Positions 1 through 9,471 of a stretch of 64,000 nucleotides of DNA are shown piece by piece. The translations under genes were made by a program, and so were the position numbers. Each line of letters starts with the position of its first letter. The first letter of the stretch is position 1. The stretch is from positions 79,688 through 143,687 of the forward strand of contig JABUFA010000005.1 in NCBI GenBank assembly GCA_013314755.1. Reading direction: 5' to 3'. Below the pieces are notes generated by a model that saw only the letters and a program-made list of their open reading frames with translations, was not told where the DNA came from and made no database searches. The DNA is from Chthonomonadia bacterium (GTDB taxonomy: Bacteria; Armatimonadota; HRBIN16).

Positions 1-1
1 C

Positions 2-1570
2 AACCGGCGCAATCGCAGCCGGGTTATCGGCTTCATACCGGCAGGCTGGTATCCGGGCGCGGTGGCTACCGATGGCAGATGGGTCTTTGTCGCCAATGTG
101 AAGGGAGTGGGGTCGCGTGCCCCGCGTTCCGAGCAGAAGGGCTGGAACGTTTATCAGTTCCTCGGCACGGTCAATAAGGTTCCCATCCCCAACAGTCGCC
201 AGCTTGCCCGTTACACCGCACAGGTCAAGCGAGATGCTCGCGTGCCGCAGGTGCTTCGTGCCTGGGAAAAGGCGCAAACGGGCAAAAAGCCGGTGCCTGT
301 GCCCGAAAGAGTAGGGGAGCCGTCGGTATTTGAACACGTGGTGTACATCATCAAGGAGAACCGCACCTACGACCAGGTTTTCGGGGACATTGGAAAGGGA
401 GCCAGCGAGCCTTCGCTGTGCATCTTTGGCAGGGATGTCACTCCCAATCATCATGCCCTTGCCGAGCAGTTCGTTCTCCTGGATAACTACTACTGCAACG
501 GCGTGAACTCGGCGGATGGACATGCGTGGTCCACCGAGGGCAATGCTTCTGCCTATCTGGAGCGGTCGTTCGGCGGCTGGACGCGCAGTTACCCCTTTGG
601 CGATGACCCGCTGTCTTACTCCTCCACCGGCTTCATCTGGGACCACGTGCTGATGGCTGGGCTTTCGTTTCGCAACTATGGCGAGATGGACTATGCTGAA
701 CCAGAACCGAAGGATGCCACCTTCACCGACATCTACCGCGACTTTGTGCAGGGCACGCGGCGTATCCGCTTCACTCAGAACATCGGTATAGAAAACCTGC
801 GCCGATACTCCTGCCGCGAATATCCGGGCTGGAACATGCGCATTCCGGATGTGCTCCGCGCGGAAGTGTTCCTGAAGGAGCTGAAGGAGTTTGAGCGCAA
901 AGGTTTCTTCCCCAACCTCGTGATTATCTACCTGCCTCAGAACCACACTTCGGGCACACAGCCGGGAATGCCAACACCGCGGGCGCACGTGGCGGATAAC
1001 GACCTCGCGCTCGGGCGCATTGTGGAGGGCATTACCAAAAGCCGATTCTGGCCCAAGACATGCATCTTTGTTATGGAGGATGACCCGCAGGACGGTTTTG
1101 ACCACGTGGATGGGCACCGCTCGCTCTGTCTGGTTATCAGTCCGTACACCAGACGGGGGGCGGTGGTCAGCGAGTTTTACAATCAGACCTCTGTGCTACA
1201 CACCATCGCACGCATTCTGGGGTTTCCTCCGATGAACCAGATGACTGCCATGGCGCCGGTGATGACCGCCTGCTTCACCGACAAGCCCGATTTCACCCCG
1301 TATACCGCTCTACCTAACCGAGTGCCGCTGGATGAACTGAACCCGCCGCTGAGTTCGCTCAACAAAAAGGAGCAGTACTGGGCGTTACGCAGTCTTCACC
1401 TGCCGCTGGATAAGCCCGACCTGTGCGAGGAGGATTTGCTGAACCGCATCCTGTGGCATGCGGTACGGGGCGTGGACGCACCCTATCCCGAAGAGTACGC
1501 GGGCGCGCACGGCAAGGGCTTGAAGGCGCGGGGGCTGGTGCTGGTACCGGAGGAGGAAGAGGAAGATTAA
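2..1570 (+). CDS. Phosphoesterase (phospholipase C-like), 5'-truncated by the window edge
   Basis: The reading frame is already open at base 2. The residues before the first possible start (GTG at 62) read VIGFIPAGWYPGAV, a typical YVTN/YncE-type propeller ending, so the true start lies outside the window. The visible part carries the phosphoesterase family (PF04185) signatures KENRTYDQVFGD near visible residue 118, the region around NHHALAEQFVLLDNYY, and VMEDDPQDGFDHVDGHRS near residue 360. This fits an alkaline-phosphatase-like fold fused behind a beta-propeller, a secreted architecture known in several phyla. Substrate is unknown. The C-terminus is a run of Glu residues. Family call is confident, specificity is not. 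Confidence 0.85.
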   Translation, partial: NRRNRSRVIGFIPAGWYPGAVATDGRWVFVANVKGVGSRAPRSEQKGWNVYQFLGTVNKVPIPNSRQLARYTAQVKRDARVPQVLRAWEKAQTGKKPVPVPERVGEPSVFEHVVYIIKENRTYDQVFGDIGKGASEPSLCIFGRDVTPNHHALAEQFVLLDNYYCNGVNSADGHAWSTEGNASAYLERSFGGWTRSYPFGDDPLSYSSTGFIWDHVLMAGLSFRNYGEMDYAEPEPKDATFTDIYRDFVQGTRRIRFTQNIGIENLRRYSCREYPGWNMRIPDVLRAEVFLKELKEFERKGFFPNLVIIYLPQNHTSGTQPGMPTPRAHVADNDLALGRIVEGITKSRFWPKTCIFVMEDDPQDGFDHVDGHRSLCLVISPYTRRGAVVSEFYNQTSVLHTIARILGFPPMNQMTAMAPVMTACFTDKPDFTPYTALPNRVPLDELNPPLSSLNKKEQYWALRSLHLPLDKPDLCEEDLLNRILWHAVRGVDAPYPEEYAGAHGKGLKARGLVLVPEEEEED

Positions 1571-1593
1571 CCTGATACTTCACACTGTTCAGG

Positions 1594-2006
1594 CTGGAAG
1601 TCGCAGGCAACGAACAGGTTAGCCTCTGCCAGTATGGAGTGCTGAAGCCATGCTTCAGCAGTTCAAACTCAGCCTCCGCAGGAGGCTTCGTTATGAGTAG
1701 CCCGCAACTTCCATCTGCAGGGGTGTTTTTAAGGCAACCTTGCGATTGGAAATCGCAGGCAACACACAACGAAACCTGCTGAGGCAGGTTAGGGTCTGCT
1801 GAAGCAAGCTTCAGCACTCCAAAGAGATTAGCCTCCACAGGAGGCTTTGTCTTTGGTAGCCCGCAACTTCAGTTGCAGGGGTGTTGTTCAGGCAACCTTG
1901 CGACTGAAAGTCGCAGGCAAAACCTGCTGGCGCAGGTTAGGTTTGCTGAAGCAAGCTTCAGCACTCCAAAGGTGGCCTGGGGTAACCCGCAACATCCAGC
2001 GGCAGG
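1594..2006 (+). repeat. Modular hairpin repeat cluster 1
   Basis: This 548-bp gap between genes holds about 2.7 tandem copies of a 150-160 bp unit made of short palindromes in a fixed order. They are TGCGATT/AATCGCA (1741-1757), AACCTGC/GCAGGTT (1773-1790), TGCTGAAGC/GCTTCAGCA (1797-1816), AGCCTCC/GGAGGCT (1830-1846) and GCAACT/AGTTGC (1863-1876). Further versions are at 1639-1659, 1672-1688, about 1900-1918, 1921-1938 and 1944-1963. Some stems differ by paired changes, for example TGCGATT/AATCGCA versus TGCGACT/AGTCGCA. No convincing ORF was seen. The cluster lies just downstream of the phosphoesterase gene and may act as a terminator or mRNA-stabilising or mobile palindromic element. A rearranged copy occurs at 15243-15422. 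Confidence 0.85.
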
Positions 2007-2069
2007 GTTCTTCCTCCGATGGTTTTACCGAGTTTCTCCAATTTCGTCTCAAAAATCACGGAAAACCCC

Positions 2070-2098
2070 TTGACAACCAGAGGCACTTTTGGTATATT
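2070..2098 (+). promoter_or_regulatory. Sigma-70-type promoter for the regulator-pseudopilin operon
   Basis: TTGACA (2070-2075), a 17-bp spacer, then TATATT (2093-2098), which is close to consensus, 20 bp before the regulator start codon. Confidence 0.75.
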
Positions 2099-2118
2099 TG
2101 GAGCAAAGAGGAACGGAT

Positions 2119-3303
2119 ATGGGTAAACCCTCGACAAACAACCTGGTATCGCCTTCCGCGATTGTGGTGGCAAACGTCCTGCGCGAGCGAGTGTTAAGCG
2201 GCGAATATCGCGACCAGGGCTGGTTGCCAACAGAGCGAGAACTGGCGCAGGAGTTCGGTGTGAGCCGCACCATCGTTCGACGTGCTATTGAAGAGCTGGA
2301 GCGGCAGAATCTGGTGGTGCGCTCGCCCCGCTGTCGCCCCGTTGTGCGCCGCCCGGAGGTGTCTCCCGTTCAGCAGGAAGCGCGTCGGCTTACGCTTGGG
2401 CTGTGGATATGGCCAAGTGCTACCTTCCCCGGTGCTTCCGCGATTCTGCGCGGAATCTATCGAACACTGGATGCAAACCGCTATCGCCTGATTGTAGAGA
2501 GCCCGGTAGATACCGACTGGCGGTCGGTGGTGCACAGCGAAGCGCAGTTTCTGGAGCGCATTACCCGTGACAGAGACGTGGCGGGTGTGCTGTTATGGTA
2601 TCTGGGAGGTGAGGCGAACCTGCCCGTGCTTCGGCATGTGCGTAATGCTGGTATACCTCTGGTATTTTTGGACCGTTTGCCACCAGAAGGCTTTCCTGCA
2701 GACTTCGTGGGGGTGGATAACCGGCACGCTGCTCAGCAGGTGGTGCGGCACCTGATCAGCCGCGGGCATCGCGTGATTGCCCATATCACCAACGTGGATA
2801 ACGCTTCCACCGTGTACGAACGCTTGCAGGGGTATCGCGATGCTCTGCTGGAGGCTGGTATCCCGTTCAGCCCGGAGCTGGTGCTGACGGAGACTGTTGG
2901 CTCGGAGGACGGCTACCACAGCGTGTACGAGTCGCTTGCCGAGCAGGTGTTGAATCTGCCAGGACCTCCCACCGCTGTATTTTGTGTACACGATGTGCAG
3001 GCACTGCGGCTGGTTGAGGCGTTGAGGTCAAGGGGTGTGCGGGTTCCAGAAGATATTGCCGTTGCCGGCTTTGATGGACTGGAGCGCTGGATGCCGGGAT
3101 CACCGTTCCTCACCACCGCGAATCAGCCGTTTGAGCGCATCGGGGAGTGGGCTGCGCGGCTGCTGCTGCGGCGCATTGAACTCGGCGAAAAGGCTCCTTA
3201 CCAGCATATCCTGCTGGAGGCGCCTCTTAGCATACATGCCTCTTCGCGCCACCCGCGCCGAGAGGCGGAAACTCATTCTAGTGTCAGGAGGGAATCCCTA
3301 TGA
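2119..3303 (+). CDS. GntR-type winged-helix regulator with LacI/GalR-like sensor domain
   Basis: The first ~75 residues form a GntR winged helix, with [20 protein letters not shown] as the recognition region. The remaining ~300 residues are a periplasmic-binding-protein-like (LacI/GalR, Peripla_BP_3) sensor, with [11 protein letters not shown] near the C-terminal hinge. This architecture is that of AraR-type repressors, which bind a sugar and release DNA. ATG 2119 is chosen over the upstream in-frame start at 2089 because GAGGAAC precedes it and a promoter -10 would otherwise lie inside the gene. The stop overlaps the next start (ATGA at 3300), so the regulator and the pseudopilin are translationally coupled. 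The effector is unknown, probably a sugar. Confidence 0.88.
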   Translation: MGKPSTNNLVSPSAIVVANVLRERVLSGEYRDQGWLPTERELAQEFGVSRTIVRRAIEELERQNLVVRSPRCRPVVRRPEVSPVQQEARRLTLGLWIWPSATFPGASAILRGIYRTLDANRYRLIVESPVDTDWRSVVHSEAQFLERITRDRDVAGVLLWYLGGEANLPVLRHVRNAGIPLVFLDRLPPEGFPADFVGVDNRHAAQQVVRHLISRGHRVIAHITNVDNASTVYERLQGYRDALLEAGIPFSPELVLTETVGSEDGYHSVYESLAEQVLNLPGPPTAVFCVHDVQALRLVEALRSRGVRVPEDIAVAGFDGLERWMPGSPFLTTANQPFERIGEWAARLLLRRIELGEKAPYQHILLEAPLSIHASSRHPRREAETHSSVRRESL

Positions 3304-4079
3304 AACGCAGAGCGTTCACCTTGATCGAGTTGCTCGTGGTGATCGCCATCATCGCCATTCTGGCGGCGATCCTGTTCCCGGTGTTTGCTCAAGCCAGAGA
3401 GAAGGCACGGCAGGCGAGCTGCACGAGCAACCTGAAGCAAATCGGGCTTGCCATGCGCATGTACATGGACGACTATGACCAGACCGTCGTGCCCGGTTAC
3501 CGCTACCTGGACGACGCACTGACCCAGATCCTGTGGTACATTGACCTGCTGGACCCCTACGTCAAGAACGCAGGCATCTGGAAGTGCCCGAGCCGCTCGA
3601 ACTACACCGAGTGGAACCGTGCCTTCCTGCCGGAAGGTGAGGGACCGAACAAGCGCCGACTGTACTGGTCGTACTCGTTCAACAACACCTGGAACTGCTG
3701 TGGCATCCCAAGCGACCGCCCAGAAGCACAGAACTTCACCGGCGACCCGCTGGGGCGCTACATTCCTTATCCGCAAGAGGCTGCCTTCGCTGAGCCTGCC
3801 AAGCTGCTGACGGTGATGGACGGTTGCACCATGCAAATCTGGGCAGCAGCCTATCCGTCGCCCTTCCTGGGAGCAGACACCTGGCATGGCTTCGACTATC
3901 TCGCAGGTGGCACGCGGGAGAGCAGTGCGTGGGGACGGTGCAAGGCATCGGTTCGCCTCGCGCACAACGACATGTTCAACGTGCTGTTCATGGACGGGCA
4001 CGTGAAGTCGCTGAAGGAGACCACCTTCGAGATGTGGAACGCGCGGCCGGGTAACACCTACACCTGGGTAATGCGCTAA
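3300..4079 (+). CDS. Prepilin-type protein with H-X9-DG C-terminal motif (DUF1559-like)
   Basis: The N-terminus [14 protein letters not shown] is a type III (prepilin) leader with FTLIE cleavage and methylation site, followed by a hydrophobic helix to about residue 28. The C-terminal region carries a histidine, nine residues, then DG ([12 protein letters not shown]), the processing-associated H-X9-DG motif. At 259 aa it has the usual length for these major-pseudopilin-like surface proteins, which occur in many copies in Armatimonadota and Planctomycetes. It is coupled to the regulator upstream by a 4-nt overlap and followed by a small membrane protein. Function beyond membrane-anchored surface or secretion pseudopilin is unknown. 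Confidence 0.9.
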   Translation: MKRRAFTLIELLVVIAIIAILAAILFPVFAQAREKARQASCTSNLKQIGLAMRMYMDDYDQTVVPGYRYLDDALTQILWYIDLLDPYVKNAGIWKCPSRSNYTEWNRAFLPEGEGPNKRRLYWSYSFNNTWNCCGIPSDRPEAQNFTGDPLGRYIPYPQEAAFAEPAKLLTVMDGCTMQIWAAAYPSPFLGADTWHGFDYLAGGTRESSAWGRCKASVRLAHNDMFNVLFMDGHVKSLKETTFEMWNARPGNTYTWVMR

Positions 4080-4092
4080 GTATCAGGCAGTT

Positions 4093-4116
4093 GGCTGGGT
4101 GCGTGTGCACCCAGCC
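4093..4116 (+). terminator. Perfect 10-bp hairpin between pseudopilin and small membrane protein
   Basis: GGCTGGGTGC and GCACCCAGCC pair perfectly around a GTGT loop, followed by a weak CCTTT tract. It sits in the 63-bp gap inside the apparent operon, so it may be a leaky attenuator or mRNA 3' stabiliser rather than a full stop. Confidence 0.5.
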
Positions 4117-4142
4117 CCTTTAGCAGAAGGAGGAGATGTGCC

Positions 4143-4361
4143 ATGAAGAAGGAAGTGGGGCCCGGAATTATCATCGCGGTTATCGTGGTGGTGCTGGCGA
4201 TAATCGCGTACTTCTACTACAGCAAGACCGCAACCCCACCACCGCAGGAAGCGAGCGTTTTCGGAGCGGATGGACCGACCGGCGGAGCGCGTGACGGCGC
4301 AGGCGGACCGGGAATGACCCCTGATGTTATGCCTCAAGCCGCACCGCAAACACCGCGATAG
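4143..4361 (+). CDS. Small single-pass membrane protein, Pro/Gly-rich tail
   Basis: This 72-aa protein has one transmembrane helix (about residues 7-26, GIIIAVIVVVLAIIAYFYY) after MKKEVGP, then a low-complexity Pro/Gly/Ala tail. A strong ribosome site (AGAAGGAGGAG) precedes ATG 4143. It follows the H-X9-DG pseudopilin gene and likely shares its transcript. No domain was recognised. A role as accessory or anchor for the pseudopilin is inference from position only. Confidence 0.75.
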   Translation: MKKEVGPGIIIAVIVVVLAIIAYFYYSKTATPPPQEASVFGADGPTGGARDGAGGPGMTPDVMPQAAPQTPR

Positions 4362-4404
4362 ATACGCTCAATCCGATTTGTCGTGGTTCACGCCACGGCA
4401 ACCC

Positions 4405-4463
4405 GCCCGGCGGACACATCAGGCTCCTTTCCTCACAGAGGTCTGCCGGGCTGTTTCGTTTTA
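4405..4463 (+). terminator. Rho-independent terminator of the pseudopilin operon
   Basis: GCCCGGCGGAC (4405-4415) pairs with GTCTGCCGGGC (4441-4451, one G-T pair), followed by TGTTTCGTTTT on the + strand. It abuts the 3' end of uvrB, which comes from the other side. Confidence 0.7.
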
Positions 4464-6455
4464 CCGCTTGTGCACAGGCGGAAATAACTGCTTCAGTCGG
4501 AAGATTTCATCCCGAATCTCGGCGGCGCGTTCAAACTCGAGGGCTTTCGCCGCGGCCTTCATCTCCTTCTCCAGCTCGGCAATCACGGTGTGGATGTCTT
4601 CAGGAGTGGCGTTATCGGGCAGGGAAGGACGGGCAGAGTACGCCTCCCGCTTTTCGGCGACCTTTTCCGCGCGAACCACTTCGCGCACTGCCTTGATGAT
4701 GCTCTGAGGGGTGATGCCGTGCTTTTCGTTGTACTCCATCTGCACGCGCCGGCGACGGTTGGTCTCGTCAATGGCTCTCTGCATCGAGCGGGTGATGTGG
4801 TCGGCGTACAGGATGACCTGTCCGTTGACGTTGCGCGCCGCCCGCCCGATGGTCTGAATCAGCGAAGTCTCTGAGCGCAGAAAGCCCTCTTTGTCGGCGT
4901 CCAGGATAGCGACCAGCGACACCTCTGGCAGGTCCAGCCCCTCGCGCAGGAGGTTTATGCCCACCACCACGTCGAACACGCCCAGCCGCAGGTCGCGCAG
5001 TATCTCCGCCCGCTCGATGGTCTGCACGTCGGAATGCAGGTACTGCACGCGAATGCCCAGCTCCTCCAGGTAGGCGGTCAGGTCTTCCGCCATCTTCTTG
5101 GTAAGTGTGGTAACCAGCGTGCGCTCGCCCCGTTCCACCCGCAGGCGGATTTGCTCCACGAGGTCATCAATCTGCCCCTTGGTGGGCTTAACAATCACCT
5201 CAGGGTCTACCAGCCCGGTGGGTCGGATAAGCTGCTCCACAATCTGTTCGCTGTGTTCGCGCTCGTAGGGTCCGGGTGTCGCCGAAACGAAGATGACCTG
5301 TTTCCAGAGCTGCTCCAGCTCTTCGAACTTCAGCGGTCGGTTGTCCAGCGCGGATGGCAGGCGAAAACCGTATTCTACCAGCGTCTCCTTGCGCTGGCGG
5401 TCGCCGTTGTACATGCCGTGCAGCTGCGGAATGGTCTGATGCGACTCATCAATGAAGACCAGATAGTCTTCGGGGAAGTAGTCCAGCAGGGTATGGGGGC
5501 GTTCACCCGGCTGTCGTCCGTCAAAGTATCGCGAGTAGTTCTCAATGCCCGAACAGTAGCCCAGTTCACGCATCATCTCGAGGTCAAACTCGGTGCGCTG
5601 GCGCAATCGCTGTGCTTCCAGCAGTTTGCCCGCTGCCTCGAACCTCGCGCACTGCTCCTCCATCTCCTGCCGAATCTGCGCGATGATGCTGTCCAGCCTG
5701 TCCCAGGGAGTGACGTAGTGGGTGGCAGGGAAGATACTGACGCTGTTGCGCGACTGAAGCACCTCGCCGGTGAGCGGGTCTATCAGTGTAATCTTCTCCA
5801 CCTCGTCGCCGAAGAACTCAACGCGGGTGAGGATGTCTTCGTCGGCGGGCAGGATTTCCAGCACGTCGCCGCGCACGCGGAAAGAGCCTCGTTCGGTCAG
5901 GAAATCGTTGAAGTTGAACTGCATGCGCACCAGCTGACGACGGATTTCCTCGAGGTCATACGCCTTGCCCCGGTGCAGAACCAGTACCTGCTGTTTGTAC
6001 TCCTCAGGAGAACCCAAGCCGTAGATACAGGATACGCTGGCGACCACAATCACGTCGCGTCGCTCCAGCACTGCCTGAGTGGCGGCATGGCGCAGGCGGT
6101 CTATCTCGTCGTTGATGGAGGCGTCTTTCTCGATATAGGTATCGGTCTGCGGGATGTACGCTTCGGGCTGGTAGTAGTCGTAATAAGAGACGAAGTACTC
6201 CACAGCGTTTTCCGGGAAGAACTCCCGAAACTCCTGGGTGAGCTGCGCTGCCAGCGTTTTGTTGTGCGCGATGACCAGCGTGGGGCGGTTCAGCCGGGCG
6301 ATGACCGATGCCATCGTGAAGGTTTTGCCGCTTCCCGTGACGCCCAGCAGGGTTTGAAAGCGATAACCTTTCTGCACGCCTTCGACCAGCTTCTCTATCG
6401 CCTGAGGCTGGTCACCGCGAGGGGTGTAGTTCGGATTCAGTTTGAAGGTGTCCAT
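4461..6455 (-). CDS. uvrB: UvrABC system protein B (excinuclease helicase subunit)
   Basis: UvrB receives damaged DNA from UvrA and loads UvrC in nucleotide excision repair. Visible signatures are the P-loop [10 protein letters not shown], the beta-hairpin region [18 protein letters not shown] (Walker B), helicase motifs [16 protein letters not shown] and QTIGRAARN, and a C-terminal UVR motif ([20 protein letters not shown]). The start is ATG 6455 ([10 protein letters not shown]), preceded by GGAGG with 8-nt spacing, and not the longer in-frame extension. This gives 664 aa, normal for the family. It stands alone on the - strand, 60 bp from the Uma2-like gene. The SOS box was not identified. 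Confidence 0.97.
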   Translation of the reverse strand: MDTFKLNPNYTPRGDQPQAIEKLVEGVQKGYRFQTLLGVTGSGKTFTMASVIARLNRPTLVIAHNKTLAAQLTQEFREFFPENAVEYFVSYYDYYQPEAYIPQTDTYIEKDASINDEIDRLRHAATQAVLERRDVIVVASVSCIYGLGSPEEYKQQVLVLHRGKAYDLEEIRRQLVRMQFNFNDFLTERGSFRVRGDVLEILPADEDILTRVEFFGDEVEKITLIDPLTGEVLQSRNSVSIFPATHYVTPWDRLDSIIAQIRQEMEEQCARFEAAGKLLEAQRLRQRTEFDLEMMRELGYCSGIENYSRYFDGRQPGERPHTLLDYFPEDYLVFIDESHQTIPQLHGMYNGDRQRKETLVEYGFRLPSALDNRPLKFEELEQLWKQVIFVSATPGPYEREHSEQIVEQLIRPTGLVDPEVIVKPTKGQIDDLVEQIRLRVERGERTLVTTLTKKMAEDLTAYLEELGIRVQYLHSDVQTIERAEILRDLRLGVFDVVVGINLLREGLDLPEVSLVAILDADKEGFLRSETSLIQTIGRAARNVNGQVILYADHITRSMQRAIDETNRRRRVQMEYNEKHGITPQSIIKAVREVVRAEKVAEKREAYSARPSLPDNATPEDIHTVIAELEKEMKAAAKALEFERAAEIRDEIFRLKQLFPPVHKR

Positions 6456-6515
6456 TCTCTCGCCTCCGCCAGGAGCAGTATACCTGAGCACGAGGGTCAC
6501 GAACAAGCGAAGCCG

Positions 6516-7301
6516 TCAGTCCCGATTACCGTTGCCTTCTCTCAGCCTCCGCAGTTCCTGCTCCAGTTCGCGCAGGCGTGCCTCCAGCTGAGCGCGCAGA
6601 CGCGCCTCCTCCTCTGCCCGACGCGCCTCCGCCTCTAACTGTTGCTCTGTCTGTACGAGACGTTCGCACAGGTCAAGATACTGTTCCTGCACCTCCTGGA
6701 TAGGGGGTAGGAACGCCTGTTTCACCGGGTCCCAGAGGCGTACGATGTAGCCATCGTCTTCCGCGCGGACCATCAGGCGCAGTTCCAGCTGTTCGCTGGT
6801 TGCCCACCATTCGTGGTCGTTCGGGCGTTCGTTCGGTACCTCTTCATACTTTCCCTTGACCAGCCGGTGCAGCAGGATCGGGTGAAACAGATACTCGCGC
6901 TTAACGTCCACGATGAAGCACTCTTTCACGCCCAGCCGCTCGTACAGCCGAAACTTTCTGTAGAGGTCTTCTCCGGCGGTGGAGCGCGAGGTCAGTTCAA
7001 AGATAACGTCTGGCGCCTTTCCGATTTCCCACACCTTCCATGAGGGGTGCCGGGGATACTTGGGCACGCCGAAAGCCACGTAAATGTCGGGCGCAACCCG
7101 CTGGCTGGGGTTTCCCTCGACCCAGTACAGAAACTGATTGCCCGCCACGTACACATCCTCGCGATTGGCGAAGTATGCCTGCAGGGCGGCGATAAGGTAA
7201 ATCATTGCTTCCAGGTGTTCAGGACTCTCCGCCATCGGTTTTCCATCCGAATAGGGGTATTCCACTACCCGCTTCTTCTGGGTAGCCACCGCCATGGTCA
7301 T
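6516..7301 (-). CDS. Uma2 family (DUF820) restriction-endonuclease-fold protein with coiled-coil tail
   Basis: The central part carries the PD-(D/E)XK-type DUF820 pattern: VAPDIYVAFG, then DVIFELTSRST, then FRLYERLGVKECFIVD. The last ~60 residues are a charged Glu/Arg coiled coil (heptads from about residue 200). Such proteins are abundant and scattered in cyanobacteria, Armatimonadota and Chloroflexi. The real function is unproven, though some resemble homing or mobile nucleases. Two ATGs six bases apart (7301 and 7295) are both possible after GAGGATGAGGTG. The first is used here, giving 261 aa. The upstream open frame is discarded because it overlaps the opposite-strand DUF4434 gene. Confidence 0.85.
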   Translation of the reverse strand: MTMAVATQKKRVVEYPYSDGKPMAESPEHLEAMIYLIAALQAYFANREDVYVAGNQFLYWVEGNPSQRVAPDIYVAFGVPKYPRHPSWKVWEIGKAPDVIFELTSRSTAGEDLYRKFRLYERLGVKECFIVDVKREYLFHPILLHRLVKGKYEEVPNERPNDHEWWATSEQLELRLMVRAEDDGYIVRLWDPVKQAFLPPIQEVQEQYLDLCERLVQTEQQLEAEARRAEEEARLRAQLEARLRELEQELRRLREGNGNRD

Positions 7302-7401
7302 CACCTCATCCTCTATTATAGCCTGTGTGATAACAGGAAGGGAAGGTATCAGCGTGGCGGAATCGGAACATAAATGTAACGATTGCTGAGAGGTTGAGGT
7401 T

Positions 7402-8307
7402 GTGAAGCGGATAGAGGGTACTTTTCTGCAGTTCTGGTGGAGTATGCGCGAGGTCGATGAGGCGCAGTGGGAGCGTGAAATCGCCGCGATGCACACCGCC
7501 GGGATGCGCACGATTATCCTGCAATGGATGCAAGCCGATGGCAAAAACCTTTTTGAACCGCCTGATCCCTTCCCGCACCTGCTGAACATCGCACACGGGC
7601 AGAAGATGCGTGTGGTGTTCGGTCTGCGCCATGATGGCAGATGGTGGAGGGAGTGGGGGAATGCGGAGTACCTGCGGGAAGAGGCGAGGGAGAGTATCGC
7701 ACTGGCGCGGGAGGTACACCGTCGTTACGGCAAACACCCTGCCTTCGCCGGTTTCTATGTCCCCTATGAAATCTGGGACGGCTCCTTCACCGAGGCGCAA
7801 ACGGCACAGATTGCAGAGTTACTGCGCACCATCGGTCAGGCGTGTCGGCAGATTGCGCCGGGCAAACCGGTGTTGGTTGCCCCCTTTTTCGCCGGGCTGA
7901 TTCCCCCCGAGCGGTTCGAGCAGCTATGGCTGAGCCTGTTGAAGGACAAGCCGGTGGATGTGGTGGCTCTGCAGGATGGCGTGGGCGCGCGCGGCTGGGA
8001 CGATGAGATTGAAAAGCGAGTGCCGCCCTATTTTTCTGCCATGCAGAGAGCCTGCCGCCAGCGTGGCGTGAAGCTCTGGTGCGACCTGGAGTGTTTTCGC
8101 CTGACCAACAATAACCCGTCGCGCCCCGCTTTTGCGCCCGCCCCGGCGGAGCGCATCGTCCAGCAGCTGAAGGCGGTTTCGCCCTACGTGGAGCGTGTGG
8201 TGACCTTTGATTTCTACCACTACATGAGTCCGCACCGCGGCGAGGCACAGCGGGCACTGTATGAGGGCTATCTGCGCCTGGTGGTCAACAAAGGCATAGC
8301 GGGGTAG
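7402..8307 (+). CDS. DUF4434 family TIM-barrel (glycosidase-like) protein
   Basis: GTG start at 7402 after AGAGGTTGAGGT gives a 301-aa protein beginning MKRIEGTFLQFWW. The pattern of short strands with LQW, FYVPYEIWD and VVALQDGVG resembles the DUF4434 domain, a glycoside-hydrolase-like (beta/alpha)8 barrel. E and D residues in YEIWDG and LWCDLECFR are candidate catalytic residues. No signal peptide is visible, so it is probably cytoplasmic. It lies tail-to-tail with an enolase-superfamily gene (9-bp gap), which suits a sugar-catabolic neighbourhood. The substrate is unknown. Confidence 0.75.
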   Translation: MKRIEGTFLQFWWSMREVDEAQWEREIAAMHTAGMRTIILQWMQADGKNLFEPPDPFPHLLNIAHGQKMRVVFGLRHDGRWWREWGNAEYLREEARESIALAREVHRRYGKHPAFAGFYVPYEIWDGSFTEAQTAQIAELLRTIGQACRQIAPGKPVLVAPFFAGLIPPERFEQLWLSLLKDKPVDVVALQDGVGARGWDDEIEKRVPPYFSAMQRACRQRGVKLWCDLECFRLTNNNPSRPAFAPAPAERIVQQLKAVSPYVERVVTFDFYHYMSPHRGEAQRALYEGYLRLVVNKGIAG

Positions 8308-8316
8308 GAGAATCGG

Positions 8317-9453
8317 CTACCTTTCGGCTACTACCTTCACACGGCTTTCCACAGTGGGGTCTATTTGCACTCCCAGCCCGGGTGATTGGGGCACGTGGAT
8401 TTGTCCCCCGTGCGGCTGAAGCGTGTCGCCGGTAAAACGGTCCGCAAGGAACTGCGGAGCGTTCAGCGCGCAGGGGAAGCGTATCTCTGCCCAGCTGTAA
8501 AGGTGCAACGCCGCTGCGAGGGCGATGTCCGGGTCGGTCAGTCCCGAACCGAGCACCAGCAAGCCGTTCTCCTTCAGCAGGTTCACAATCTGGCAGGAGT
8601 ACCACAGACCTGCGTTGCGTGCAGGCTTCAGGGCGATGCCGTCCATCATGCCCAGCGCGATGAACTCTGCCGTTTCCACTGGTGACAGGATACCTTCGTC
8701 CATCAGGATAGGCAAGGCGCCCTGCCGACGCAGAGTCTGGTAGGCACGGATCTGCGCAGGGGGCAGGGGCGACTCCAGCACATTGACGCCGGCGTCTGCG
8801 AGGCGAGGGGCAACCTGCAGAGCGGTTTCTAACGTATAGCCGGTGTTGGCATCCGCCCACAGGAAGCAATCGGGGGCGTTCCGGCGTACCATCTTTGCTA
8901 ACTGAACGTCATAATCCGGCGTCTGGGGCGAACCCACTTTGATGTTGAAGTGGCGATATCCCCGTCTGAGACCCTCTTCCATCTGCCTTTCTGCCTCGTC
9001 CATATCGGGCGACGCCACCGTCCAGCTGAGGGTGAGTGTGATGCAGGATGACCCACCCAGCAGCTGCGAGACCGACAATCCACGCTTCCTGCCCGCGAGG
9101 TCATAACAGGCGATATCGATTCCCGCCTTGCACATGGGCTGACCGGTGGAGAAGGCGGGCTTAATCGCTTCGTGCATTCGGGCGTGAATCTGCTCGATAT
9201 CTTCGGGGTCGGCGCCGAGTATCGCTGGCGCAAGGTAGTGTCGAAGGGTGGTCTCCACCGTTTCCGGCGTCTCGTACGACCATGTGGGCATAGGAATCGC
9301 CTGTCCCCAGCCCTGATTGCCCTCGTCATCTGTGAGGCGAATCAGTATGGAGGGGCGTCGTGCCACGCCGTCCGCGCCCGGCTTGAGGAACTTGAATGCG
9401 CCAGCCACGCGATAGTCCACCCGGCACATCTCCACGCGCACGATACGGCTCAT
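8317..9453 (-). CDS. Mandelate racemase / muconate lactonizing enzyme family protein
   Basis: An enolase-superfamily enzyme of 378 aa. The capping domain comes first (MSRIVRVEMCRVDYRVAG), then the barrel with metal ligands in LWADAN (Asp), LESPL (Glu) and MDEG (Asp), and a C-terminal-side lysine in GIALKPAR. The strand-2 motif is FNIKVG, with a single K where many members have KxK. The sequence looks nearer to the muconate-cycloisomerase/dipeptide-epimerase subgroup than to sugar-acid dehydratases, but specificity cannot be read. It is co-directional with the Gfo/Idh gene upstream (18-bp gap), so both are probably one operon read leftwards from about 10.6 kb. Confidence 0.85.
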   Translation of the reverse strand: MSRIVRVEMCRVDYRVAGAFKFLKPGADGVARRPSILIRLTDDEGNQGWGQAIPMPTWSYETPETVETTLRHYLAPAILGADPEDIEQIHARMHEAIKPAFSTGQPMCKAGIDIACYDLAGRKRGLSVSQLLGGSSCITLTLSWTVASPDMDEAERQMEEGLRRGYRHFNIKVGSPQTPDYDVQLAKMVRRNAPDCFLWADANTGYTLETALQVAPRLADAGVNVLESPLPPAQIRAYQTLRRQGALPILMDEGILSPVETAEFIALGMMDGIALKPARNAGLWYSCQIVNLLKENGLLVLGSGLTDPDIALAAALHLYSWAEIRFPCALNAPQFLADRFTGDTLQPHGGQIHVPQSPGLGVQIDPTVESRVKVVAER

Positions 9454-9471
9454 CGTCCGTCTCCCGCCTTC

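Noticed and set aside
1594..2006. CRISPR array
   Set aside because: The palindromes differ from each other, spacing is irregular and no unique spacers separate identical direct repeats. No cas genes nearby.
5034..6638. Long open frame on + across uvrB
   Set aside because: It is antisense to a complete, clearly conserved uvrB. It lacks family motifs and arises from GC-rich codon bias.
7295..7589. N-terminal extension of the Uma2 gene into the DUF4434 gene
   Set aside because: The extension overlaps a real gene on the other strand and has no family conservation.
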